From positions 1 through 64,000 of the forward strand of contig DAOTJE010000005.1 of NCBI GenBank assembly GCA_035448545.1: a DNA stretch of 64,000 bases, in the 5' to 3' direction. Shown here piece after piece: positions 35,909-43,158 of the stretch (its first letter is position 1; every line of letters starts with the position of its first letter). The notes beneath the pieces were generated by a model that searched no databases, was not told the DNA's origin, and saw nothing but the letters and a program-made list of their open reading frames with translations. Made by a program: the position numbers and the translations under genes. Source of the stretch: Anaerobaca sp035448545. GTDB lineage: Bacteria > Planctomycetota > Phycisphaerae > Sedimentisphaerales > Anaerobacaceae.

Positions 35909-36220
35909 GTCATTTCGACCGGAGCCTGCCGAAGGCAGGCGTAGCGGAGAAATCCGGCTGCGAATCAGGCGCATTCCCAGTCTCTGGCCGGATGCTTCGG
36001 CTGCGCTCAGCATGACAAACAAGAGGCGCGCCGCGCAGGCACAGGGCAATCCGATCTCCCAGGCGACAGGCGCTTCCCGGTCCGAGGCACATCTGGACGG
36101 CCATTTGCAGGGGCGAATGATGATTCGCCCTACAGGGTTTCGAGGGTGGCGAGGAGGCGGGGGATGATTTCGGGTTCGGGGATGGTGGCGATTTTCTGGC
36201 CGTGGAGGTAGAGGTCGGCC
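35909..36220. repeat. 312-bp direct duplication, right copy
   Basis: The right-hand copy contains the genuine 3' end of ispG (36130-36220), one REP-like palindrome (36110-36130) and a family A element (35909-36017). Because ispG is intact here, this is probably the source copy. A further REP-like palindrome lies just upstream at 35845-35866. Confidence 0.85.
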
Positions 36221-37188
36221 TTTCCCCGGCCGGCGCAGACGGCGACGTCGGCGTCTGCCGCTTCGCCTGGACCGTTGACGATGCAGCCCATCACCGCGAC
36301 GCGGCAGGGCTTCCTGACTTTGCGGAGCGCCTTGTCCACCCGTTTGGCGAGCTTGACGACGTCGATCTCGGTGCGTCCGCAGGTCGGGCAGACGATCAAC
36401 TCCGGCCGCGTCCGCTCGAAAAGGCCCAACGAGATGAGAATGTGCTTGGCGATCTCGGTCTCGATGACCGGGTCGCCGGCGGCGCTGACGCGAATCGTGT
36501 CGCCGATGCCCTCGGCCAGCAGCGTCCCGAGCGCAACCGCCGACGGGATGCTCGCATCGGCCGGCAGGCCCGCATGGGTCAGGCCCAGGTGCATCGGATA
36601 GCCGAAGGTCTCGCCGATGGCCCGGTTGACCTCGATGGTGCGCAGGGCATCACTGCTCTTGGCGCTCAGGACGATCTGGTCGAAGCCGCGACCCTCGAAC
36701 AGCCGGATATAGCTGCGCATCTCGTCGAGCATCAGCGCGGTCCTCTTCTCGGGCGGGACCGGCTCCTTCTTGAGGTCGCGGATGCTCGCCTCATTGACGC
36801 CGATCCGCATGGCGACGTGGTGCATCTTAGCGGCGTCGATGATGCGGAAGATGTCCTCCTGCTTTTTGATATTGCCCGGGTTCAGGCGGACCTTGGCGGC
36901 GCCGGCCTCGATGGCCTCGACGGCGCGATCGGCGCTGAAGTGCACGTCGGCGATCAGCGGGACGCGGACCTTCTGCACGATCTGGGCGAATGCGATGGTG
37001 TCGGCCCGGCGGGGTACCGCGATGCGGACCAGCCCGCAGCCGGCGCGGACGAGCCGCTTCACTTGCTTGACGCAGCGGTCGACGTCGGTGGTTGGGACCT
37101 TGGTCATCGACTGAATGACGACGGGGGCCGACGAGCCGAGCTGCACCGATCCGACCCGGACGGAGGATGTATGCCTTCTCGTAATCAC
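36130..37188 (-). CDS. ispG: 4-hydroxy-3-methylbut-2-enyl-diphosphate synthase (IspG/GcpE)
   Basis: 352 aa. The TIM-barrel part contains SAPVVIQSMTKVPTTDV, LIADVHFSADRA, KVRLNPGNI and LSAKSSD. The C-terminal ferredoxin-like domain has the 4Fe-4S cysteines in CPTCGRTE and MGCIVNGPGEA with the conserved Glu. It catalyses the penultimate reduction of the MEP isoprenoid pathway. The chosen start is GTG 37188 (ITRRHTSSVRVGSV follows, the family's normal N-terminus) rather than the GTG 29 codons upstream, because a strong promoter lies between them. Its last 30 codons are duplicated at 35.2 kb. Confidence 0.93.
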   Translation of the reverse strand: MITRRHTSSVRVGSVQLGSSAPVVIQSMTKVPTTDVDRCVKQVKRLVRAGCGLVRIAVPRRADTIAFAQIVQKVRVPLIADVHFSADRAVEAIEAGAAKVRLNPGNIKKQEDIFRIIDAAKMHHVAMRIGVNEASIRDLKKEPVPPEKRTALMLDEMRSYIRLFEGRGFDQIVLSAKSSDALRTIEVNRAIGETFGYPMHLGLTHAGLPADASIPSAVALGTLLAEGIGDTIRVSAAGDPVIETEIAKHILISLGLFERTRPELIVCPTCGRTEIDVVKLAKRVDKALRKVRKPCRVAVMGCIVNGPGEAADADVAVCAGRGKADLYLHGQKIATIPEPEIIPRLLATLETL

Positions 37189-37195
37189 GGGCCGG

Positions 37196-37225
37196 ATTGT
37201 AGCTTGTCCGAAGGCCCATCGGCAA
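37196..37225 (-). promoter_or_regulatory. Promoter of ispG; probable leaderless start
   Basis: On the minus strand, TTGCCG (37225-37220), an 18-base spacer and TACAAT (37201-37196). Seven bases after the -10 box comes the GTG start at 37188, so the mRNA would begin at or one base before the start codon. Confidence 0.6.
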
Positions 37226-37298
37226 GTAGAATCATCGTGCGTCACGCGGGCTGTGTCGTGCGTGTCTTGCGACACGTCAGGATGGCTGTAGGGGAACT

Positions 37299-38150
37299 AT
37301 GGGGTCAGTGTGGTTGTATCTGGGCGGGGCGGCCGTGGCGGTTTACGCAGGCTTCGGGCTGGTGTTGCTGTTCACCCAGTCGAGGCTGTTGTACCGCCCG
37401 GTGCGGGACATCGCGTTCACGCCGGAGGATATGGGCCTCGATTTCGAGGATGTTATGTTTCGGACGCAGGACGGCCTGGCCCTGAACGGCTGGTACGTTG
37501 CCGCTGACGGTGCGCCGTTCACAATTCTGTTCTGCCACGGCAACGCGGGCAACATCATGCATCGCCTGGACACGCTCAGCCTGTTCCACCACCTGGGCCT
37601 GAGCTGTTTCGTCTTCGACTATCGGGGCTACGGCCGCAGCGAAGGCCGGCCGACGGAGGTCGGGACGTACCGCGACGCCCACGCCGCGTATGAGTGGCTG
37701 ACCCGAACCAAGGGCATTCCCGCCAAGCAGATTGTCCTGTTCGGTCGCTCGCTGGGGGGCAGCATTGCGGCGTACCTGGCTTCGCGGGTCGATGCCCGTG
37801 CCGTGGTCGTCGAGAGCGCCTTCACATCGTACCCCGACATGGGGGCTCGGATCTATCCCTACATGCCGGTGCGGCTGTTCGCCCGGTTCCGCTACAACAC
37901 GGCGGCGCACCTGGCCGGGGCGCGATGTCCCGTTCTCGTGATGCACAGCCGGGAGGACCGGCTCGTGCCGTTCCAGTTTGGCCGGCGGCTCTTCGAGGCA
38001 GCCCCTGAGCCGAAGCGATTTGTAGAAATCAAGGGCGATCACAACGACGGCTACCTGACCTCGGGCGACCTCTACAAAGAGGCGTGGATCGAATGGCTCG
38101 ACTTCGTGGGCGACGACCGGCTCGAACCCGCCGTCCGCGAGACCTCGTGA
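37299..38150 (+). CDS. Alpha/beta hydrolase, membrane-anchored (BEM46/ABHD13-like)
   Basis: 283 aa. One N-terminal membrane segment (WLYLGGAAVAVYAGFGLVLLF) precedes a complete alpha/beta hydrolase: oxyanion HGNAGN, nucleophile S151 in FGRSLGGS, acid D220 in HSREDRLVP and H248 in GDHNDG. The family is serine esterases/thioesterases of undefined substrate. GGGGA precedes the ATG. It is divergent from ispG. Confidence 0.88.
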   Translation: MGSVWLYLGGAAVAVYAGFGLVLLFTQSRLLYRPVRDIAFTPEDMGLDFEDVMFRTQDGLALNGWYVAADGAPFTILFCHGNAGNIMHRLDTLSLFHHLGLSCFVFDYRGYGRSEGRPTEVGTYRDAHAAYEWLTRTKGIPAKQIVLFGRSLGGSIAAYLASRVDARAVVVESAFTSYPDMGARIYPYMPVRLFARFRYNTAAHLAGARCPVLVMHSREDRLVPFQFGRRLFEAAPEPKRFVEIKGDHNDGYLTSGDLYKEAWIEWLDFVGDDRLEPAVRETS

Positions 38151-38219
38151 CAGTCCTCTGATTGGCCGCGGAAATTGGCCTTCGCCGTTGACATGTGGAG
38201 CGCAGGCACGTTCGTTGTT

Positions 38220-38342
38220 GTCACCTGGAGCGAAGTCGAAAAGCGTGCCCTGAGCTTGCCGAGGGGTCCGGCCGTGAACCGGGGCGCGCTTCTGATTCGC
38301 GGCCAGATTCCTCCACTACGCTGCGCTCCGGTCGGAATGACA
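38220..38342. repeat. Intergenic repeat family A, inverted copy
   Basis: It begins GTCACCTGGAGCGAAGTCGA and ends CTGCGCTCCGGTCGGAATGAC. Its right end is the inverse of the left end of the 34984 and 35909 copies (GTCATTTCGACCGGAGC). It fills most of the 38151-38393 gap. Confidence 0.65.
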
Positions 38343-38393
38343 GGGTCGTGGTTCGGCCACCTTTGTATGAGGGCGGCAGCCCGGCGGGTGCGG

Positions 38394-39350
38394 TCAGTTG
38401 GCGGTCCACTTCAACCGGGCGATGCGGATGCCGTCGAGTCGGCCTTCGTTCAAGGCGGCGATGTAATACCGGCCTTCGTGGTGGAGGATCTCCGGGGCCG
38501 CCACCGGCAGGGTGCAGAGCAGGTACCGCGCATCCTGGTTGATGCCGAACATCATCGGGTCCCCGGAGAAGTAGACGCTGGTCTTGGGTTTGCCGTAGGA
38601 CTGCGTCCGGAAGAGGTAGAACTGCCCCTGGCTTGGCTCGACGACGTGCGGGCACTCCGCGGAGTAGAACTCGGTGCCCGCCTGGCCGCCGAAGGCGACG
38701 ACCGTCGAGTCGCTCCAGTTTGTGAAGTCCCTCGTGGTGCGGGCGCACACCATGCCCTGGCGATTCGGATGGCAGGTGTAGTAGCCGTACCACAGGCCGT
38801 CGTGGTGCAGCATCATGATGTCGCGCGTGTTGACGTCACGCCCTTCGCTGAACAGGCCGGTTTTGCCGTCGGGCCCGATCACGCGGGTGAACGTCTTGCC
38901 GTCGGCGCTGGTGGCGTGGCAGATGTGGACCCAGTCGCCGTAGAACATGTGGTAGGTTTGGCCAACCCGGACGACGTGCGGGGCCTGGAGTCCGCCGGGT
39001 GTCTCGCCGAGCGTCGGGTCCGCGTCCATCGCGAGGCCCATCGGCTTCCAGTCGGTGTCGGTCAGGCGCTGGCCCTCCCAGCGATAGAAGAACCGGGTCA
39101 GGCCGCCCTGGCCTCCGGCGGTCGTGTTGCGAAGGCACGACCACAGCTGCCAGGTCCCATCGGCCGCCTGCCAGATCGCGAAGTCCACCGGCTCCTGCTT
39201 CTCGGTCGCGTACTTGTGATCGGTCGGGTTGCCCGCCACCTGCCACCACGGGCCTTCGATCGTAGGCATCGCGACGCCTTGCGGAGCGGCACTTACGCCC
39301 GACGTGACAGCGAGGATAGATAGCAGCATCCTTGTTCGCTTGTGCATCAT
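38394..39350 (-). CDS. Secreted beta-propeller glycosidase-like protein (GH43/GH117-like)
   Basis: 318 aa with signal peptide (MMHKRTRMLLSILAVTSGVSAA). Repeating blades show DFAIWQAADGTWQLWSC, QAPHVVRVGQTYHMFYGDW, DIMMLHHDGLWYGYYTC, CPHVVEPSQGQFYLFRTQ and APEILHHEGRYYIAAL. These are the W/Y-rich five-bladed pattern of GH43/GH32/GH117-like enzymes; three candidate acids are DFA, RDI and ECP. Substrate is unknown. The start ATG 39350 has GGAGAA; a TTG five codons upstream is the alternative. Confidence 0.65.
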   Translation of the reverse strand: MMHKRTRMLLSILAVTSGVSAAPQGVAMPTIEGPWWQVAGNPTDHKYATEKQEPVDFAIWQAADGTWQLWSCLRNTTAGGQGGLTRFFYRWEGQRLTDTDWKPMGLAMDADPTLGETPGGLQAPHVVRVGQTYHMFYGDWVHICHATSADGKTFTRVIGPDGKTGLFSEGRDVNTRDIMMLHHDGLWYGYYTCHPNRQGMVCARTTRDFTNWSDSTVVAFGGQAGTEFYSAECPHVVEPSQGQFYLFRTQSYGKPKTSVYFSGDPMMFGINQDARYLLCTLPVAAPEILHHEGRYYIAALNEGRLDGIRIARLKWTAN

Positions 39351-39492
39351 CCGTCGGTTCTCCAAACGCTGTGTATCCTGTCTGCGTGCGTCTCTGGAGG
39401 ACCATCATCGCGCCGAACCTTTCGTCATGCAAGAGCCTACATCACGAATCAGCAAGGACACAGGATAGGACCCATCCCACGGCCTCGCTATT

Positions 39493-39612
39493 GTCACCTT
39501 GAGCGAAGCGCAGCGAAGTCGAAAGGTCTGGCCAAGGACCAAGCGCGCTCAGCATTCGCGACTGGATTCCTCCACTGCGGCCTGCCTTCGGCAATCCCCC
39601 GGTCGGAATGAC
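39493..39612. repeat. Intergenic repeat family A, second inverted copy
   Basis: It begins GTCACCTTGAGCGAAGCG and ends GGTCGGAATGAC, the same ends and orientation as the 38220 copy. The two flank the beta-propeller gene as direct repeats. Confidence 0.65.
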
Positions 39613-39721
39613 AGGGTCGTTGCGAGATGAGCAGACTTCGTGCCTGTTCGGCCGAATTTGCATGGGTCCATCCTGTGCCCAGGCCGCCTGCTTCGCACAC
39701 ACGGGACCATGAGCGAAGGAT

Positions 39722-39759
39722 CGGGCGGGGGTGGTGAAAGACGCACGCACCCCCGCCCG
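39722..39759. terminator. Strong hairpin downstream of the DUF4097 genes
   Basis: A 12-bp perfect stem CGGGCGGGGGTG / CACCCCCGCCCG with a 14-base loop, about 60 bases after the last DUF4097 stop. No U-tract follows on either strand, so it may be a pause or end-protection hairpin rather than a classic terminator. Confidence 0.5.
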
Positions 39760-39818
39760 TCCGGCAGAATCCTTGAATTGCGGCGTCGTCAGAGGCCGAC
39801 GCCGTCGCAGATCGGCGG

Positions 39819-40898
39819 CTAACGCAGCGTGACCGAGCCGCTGCTGGTTTCGAGGTGGAGACTGCCCCGGCCTTCGCCGATGGCGCCTTCGATCTTCTTC
39901 TTGCCGATTTCGCCGCTGACGGTGATGGGCCGGTCGGTGCGCACCGAGCCGTAATCGGTGGCCAGATGCACCCGGCCGGCAAACGCCTGCGGCGCCGTGA
40001 ATGTCACGCTGCCGTAAGAACTCTTGACGTTGGCGGTCAGGTCCGGCGGGCAGGCCTCGTCACAGACGACCTCCAGACTGCCGCTGCTGGAACTGGCTCG
40101 CAGGTCGCGGACAGTGATCTTTCTGGCGTCGACGCGGCCGTAAGAGGTCGTCAGGTCCATCGTTCCGGCCTCCGCATCGGCCAGTTCGATGCTGCCGCTG
40201 CTGGAACGCAGGTGAATGGTCGCGCCGCGCAGGGATTGGGCGGTGACCGGGCCATATGAGGTGACGGCGTCGCACGTCCCGAACGTGGCGTCGGCAATCG
40301 CGATCCTGCCGCTGCTGGTCTTGAGAATCAGATCGCCCTCGGAGAACCGCTCGCACGTAACCGACCCATACGAACTGTTCAGATTGACGGAGCCTCGAAT
40401 GTTCTCGGCGCTGACCGAGCCGCTGCTGGTCCGCCCGGAGACAGTCCCCCCGATGTCCACCAGTTCGAGATTGCCGTAGGAGCTGACGCACTCGATGTTC
40501 GTCTGTCGGGGTACGATGATCCGGTAGCTGACGCTGATGGAGCGGTTGTTTCCGGTTCGCGGCTTGTCGGCTCGCACCTTCAGCGTGCGGCCGACCGGCT
40601 GGGCCTCGATCGTGACCTGTTCGGCCAGCTCCTGCGCCTCTTCTTCCGTGGGCGCTTGCGCCGTGACGGTCGCGACGATATCACAGTCCGTCACCTCGGC
40701 GCCGCGGATCGCAATCGCCCCCGATGACGTCTCGACGTCAAGTGTCGAGCCGGCGGCCAGCGGTCTTTGGGTCGTGATCGTTCGTTCGTACCTCGCCTGC
40801 GACCGGTTGCCCATCTGGAAATCGCAGCCCGCCGTGGCCAGAACCGCCGCCACGGAAAGGGCCAGTGCCATCTGCCGTTTCATGTGAAGTGCCTTCAT
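39819..40898 (-). CDS. DUF4097 lipoprotein with alternating SSG/SYG beta-solenoid
   Basis: 359 aa. It has a lipoprotein signal (LALSVAAVLATAGC), then an N-terminal sandwich and a repetitive C-terminal two-thirds. Its rungs carry turns TSSGAI, SSYGNL, TSSGSV, SSYGSV, TSSGRI, TSYGPV, SSSGSI, TSYGRV, SSSGSL and SSYGSV, in strict alternation. DUF4097 proteins form right-handed beta-helices of unknown function, often as putative adhesins beside envelope regulators. ATG 40898 follows GGGAGAA. It is the second gene of a tandem pair, 25 bases after its paralogue. Confidence 0.85.
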   Translation of the reverse strand: MKALHMKRQMALALSVAAVLATAGCDFQMGNRSQARYERTITTQRPLAAGSTLDVETSSGAIAIRGAEVTDCDIVATVTAQAPTEEEAQELAEQVTIEAQPVGRTLKVRADKPRTGNNRSISVSYRIIVPRQTNIECVSSYGNLELVDIGGTVSGRTSSGSVSAENIRGSVNLNSSYGSVTCERFSEGDLILKTSSGRIAIADATFGTCDAVTSYGPVTAQSLRGATIHLRSSSGSIELADAEAGTMDLTTSYGRVDARKITVRDLRASSSSGSLEVVCDEACPPDLTANVKSSYGSVTFTAPQAFAGRVHLATDYGSVRTDRPITVSGEIGKKKIEGAIGEGRGSLHLETSSGSVTLR

Positions 40899-40923
40899 TC
40901 TTGAATTCTCCCGTCCTGCCAGA

Positions 40924-41841
40924 CTATCGGATCGTGATCGATCCATCATGTGTTCTCAATGTGATCCTGCCTTCGCCGGCACCAACCGTCCCGACGAGCG
41001 ACTTGCCCACTTTGCCCTGCACGGTGAGCGGCAGGGAGGTGTGGATCGATCCGTCACTGACCGAAGCGTCGATGACAGCCGACAGCCCCGGCGGCGTGGC
41101 GAACGTGATACTGCCGTCCGAGGTGGTGACCGACGCTTCCATCGCCTTGGGTGTGTCGGCGGCGCACTCGATGTGGATCGAGCCATCGGAGGTGCGGCAG
41201 TTCAGACGGCTGACGCAGATTCCTTCGCAGCGAATCCCTCCGTCACTGGTGTGCAGGTCGAGCGTCCCGGCTTCGGTGCGAGAGCAGTCGATGCTCCCGT
41301 CGGAGGTCTTGAGTTTCGTATCGCCCCTGATTCCTTCGGCCCGGATGCTCCCGTCGGACGTCCTGACGTCCACGCTCCCCTCGATATTCGCCAAGTGGAT
41401 CGATCCGTCGCTTGTGACCAGTGTCAGGCTGGTCCGCGTCGGGACGGTCCCTTCGAGCGACACGCCGTACCGGGCGTTTCGGAGGGTCTCGGGCTTCTCG
41501 ATAACCACGACCAGTCCCTCTGCCGAGGGTTCCAGACGCACCTCGATCTGCTCGGCCAGCTCCTGGGCGCGTTCCTGCGTCGTTCCCCGGGCGACGATGG
41601 TCGCTGTCAGTCGGCATTCCTCCGTCGGGACCCCTTCGATCCGGATCGATCCGTCGTTGGTCCGCGCCGACAGCGAGGAGCCCGGCGCCAGCGGGGCCGT
41701 CAGCTTCACCTGCCTCTCGTACTTGACCAGCCTCTCCCAGGAGCCGTCACAGCCATGCACGTAGACACAGGAACTGGCCAGGAACAGGATCAGTCCCAAC
41801 AGGAAGGCCAGTGAAACAGGCGTGCTGATTCCTTTCTTCAT
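40924..41841 (-). CDS. DUF4097 lipoprotein with TSDGSI beta-solenoid
   Basis: 305 aa with a lipoprotein signal (LLGLILFLASSC). About nine rungs carry the turn (T)SDGSI: NDGSIRIE, TSDGSIHLA, TSDGSIRAE, TSDGSIDCS, TSDGGIRCE, TSDGSIHIE, TSDGSITFA, VSDGSIHTS, THDGSITIR. It is paralogous to the downstream gene (shared AQELAEQ segment and the same plan), but its rung turns carry Asp rather than alternating Ser/Tyr. ATG 41841 has AAAGGGA; earlier ATGs are possible. Probably anchored in the envelope. Function unknown. Confidence 0.85.
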   Translation of the reverse strand: MKKGISTPVSLAFLLGLILFLASSCVYVHGCDGSWERLVKYERQVKLTAPLAPGSSLSARTNDGSIRIEGVPTEECRLTATIVARGTTQERAQELAEQIEVRLEPSAEGLVVVIEKPETLRNARYGVSLEGTVPTRTSLTLVTSDGSIHLANIEGSVDVRTSDGSIRAEGIRGDTKLKTSDGSIDCSRTEAGTLDLHTSDGGIRCEGICVSRLNCRTSDGSIHIECAADTPKAMEASVTTSDGSITFATPPGLSAVIDASVSDGSIHTSLPLTVQGKVGKSLVGTVGAGEGRITLRTHDGSITIR

Positions 41842-41975
41842 GGTTTTCCCTTTCATGCCGCACAAATGGTCCGACTACATCCGCTTCGGCGGTCGCAGTT
41901 CATTCTGTCCCAGAGATCCTGCCGCCACACAATAGAGACAGAGCCGGCATCCCGCGTCACGTTGCATAGCAGGTC

Positions 41976-41981
41976 ATTATA
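41976..41981 (-). promoter_or_regulatory. Candidate -10 box for the DUF4097 operon
   Basis: TATAAT on the minus strand, 135 bases before ATG 41841. No convincing -35 box at normal spacing, so the promoter may need an activator. Confidence 0.35.
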
Positions 41982-42124
41982 CACGTTCGCGACGCATTGA
42001 ATACGGCACGTCGATCCTCTGTCCTTTCTCTGGAACGTAGTCGCCCGAGGGTGTGCGAGATTTCAGCCGGGTGTAATTTTCCTTCGCCGGTCGCGGGTCC
42101 GTTGATGGCTTGTGTATTGGCCAT

Positions 42125-42153
42125 TTGACGGGTGAACCCGTCGCGAGTATAAT
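42125..42153 (+). promoter_or_regulatory. Promoter of bioY with an operator-like palindrome
   Basis: TTGACG (42125-42130), a 17-base spacer and a perfect TATAAT (42148-42153). The perfect palindrome GACGGGT-GA-ACCCGTC (42127-42142) overlaps the -35 box and spacer, a good position for a repressor site. Confidence 0.7.
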
Positions 42154-42222
42154 TCGCCGCCATGCCGGGCAGCTACGGCGGGCTGTCCCCATAAACGGAA
42201 GACGCGTTTTCAGGAAGGAATC

Positions 42223-42831
42223 ATGATTGCACAACTGACCATGGCCGGTGTGGTCCGGCCGTGTGAAAGAAAGGTCGCCTGGCTGTACGACATTGCGCTG
42301 GTGTTGGGCGGGTCCGTTCTGATCGCCATGTGCACCCAGATCGCCGTGGGCCATCCGGTGCCCTGGACGGGACAGACGTTCGCGGTGCTGATGGTCGGCG
42401 CTCTGCTTGGCTCGCGGCGGGGGGCTCTGTCCGTGCTGATGTACCTGCTGGAGGGATTGGCGGGGTTCCCCGTCTTCTCGCACGGCAGGGCGGGCCTGGC
42501 GGTTTTTCTCGGGCCTACCGGCGGGTATCTGGTCGGGTTCGTGCTGGCGGCGTACCTCGTGGGGCGTTTGGCCGAACGCGGATGGGATCGCCGGCCAGCC
42601 ACCACCGTCCTGGCGATGGCCTTGGGCAATACCGTGCTCTATGCCTGCGGCCTGGCCTGGCTGACCTGTCTGGTCCACCTGTTCGGGCGGTCTCTGGGCA
42701 GCATCCTGGCCATCGGGCTCTATCCCTTCCTGCCGGGAGAGGTGGCCAAGATTGCCCTGGCGACGGTACTTCTGCCCGCCGGATGGAGATTGATTCGTTA
42801 TTTTGGGTTTGATAAAATGCCGAAGATATGA
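42223..42831 (+). CDS. bioY: Biotin transporter substrate-binding protein BioY
   Basis: 202 aa, six membrane segments. BioY hallmarks are VPWTGQTFAVLMVGALLGSRRGALSVLMYLLEGLAGFPVF (read here as two adjoining motifs) and GPTGGYLVGFVLAAYLVG. It is the S-component of an ECF-type importer; no energising module is nearby, so it works with a shared EcfAAT or alone. The strong promoter with an overlapping palindrome suggests control by biotin supply. GGAAGGA precedes the ATG. Confidence 0.93.
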   Translation: MIAQLTMAGVVRPCERKVAWLYDIALVLGGSVLIAMCTQIAVGHPVPWTGQTFAVLMVGALLGSRRGALSVLMYLLEGLAGFPVFSHGRAGLAVFLGPTGGYLVGFVLAAYLVGRLAERGWDRRPATTVLAMALGNTVLYACGLAWLTCLVHLFGRSLGSILAIGLYPFLPGEVAKIALATVLLPAGWRLIRYFGFDKMPKI

Positions 42832-42864
42832 TAGCTTTGCCACCCTTTGGTATCACAGGCTCTT

Positions 42865-42935
42865 TGGGGAATAGTGTAACGGCAGCACAACTGACTCTGG
42901 ATCAGTTAGTCAAGGTTCGAATCCTTGTTCCCCAG
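42865..42935 (+). tRNA. tRNA-Gln (anticodon CTG)
   Basis: 71 bases. Acceptor TGGGGAA pairs with TTCCCCA and the discriminator is G. D-arm GTGTAACGGCAGCAC; anticodon stem-loop ACTGA-CTCTGGA-TCAGT; T-arm CAAGGTTCGAATCCTTG. CCA is not encoded. It starts 33 bases after bioY. Confidence 0.95.
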
Positions 42936-43158
42936 TCTCCCCTAAATCCTTGCATAGCATACACTTCCCATGGGAAGCCCCAGCCGTGACTGAGAAATGG
43001 TGGAACACATCATTGTGGCTCATCGCTGATGCAGGTGGCTCTGGGCACGAATCCGTGATCCTGTCGCACGGGGGCTTGTTCCTGCTACGGAGACAGTCGA
43101 AGTCGAGCAATTGACTCTGCGCGAGGCTCCCGCACTCAGGTCCTGGAAACAGCGCGCC

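Noticed and set aside
34937..36220. Cluster of repeats considered as a CRISPR-like array
   Set aside because: Repeats are unevenly spaced, palindromic or long, without uniform spacers or cas genes.
40924..41841. DNA tandem repeats in the DUF4097 genes as a mobile or phase-variable repeat
   Set aside because: The periodicity is at protein level; codons differ between rungs, so it is an old solenoid repeat, not an unstable DNA repeat.
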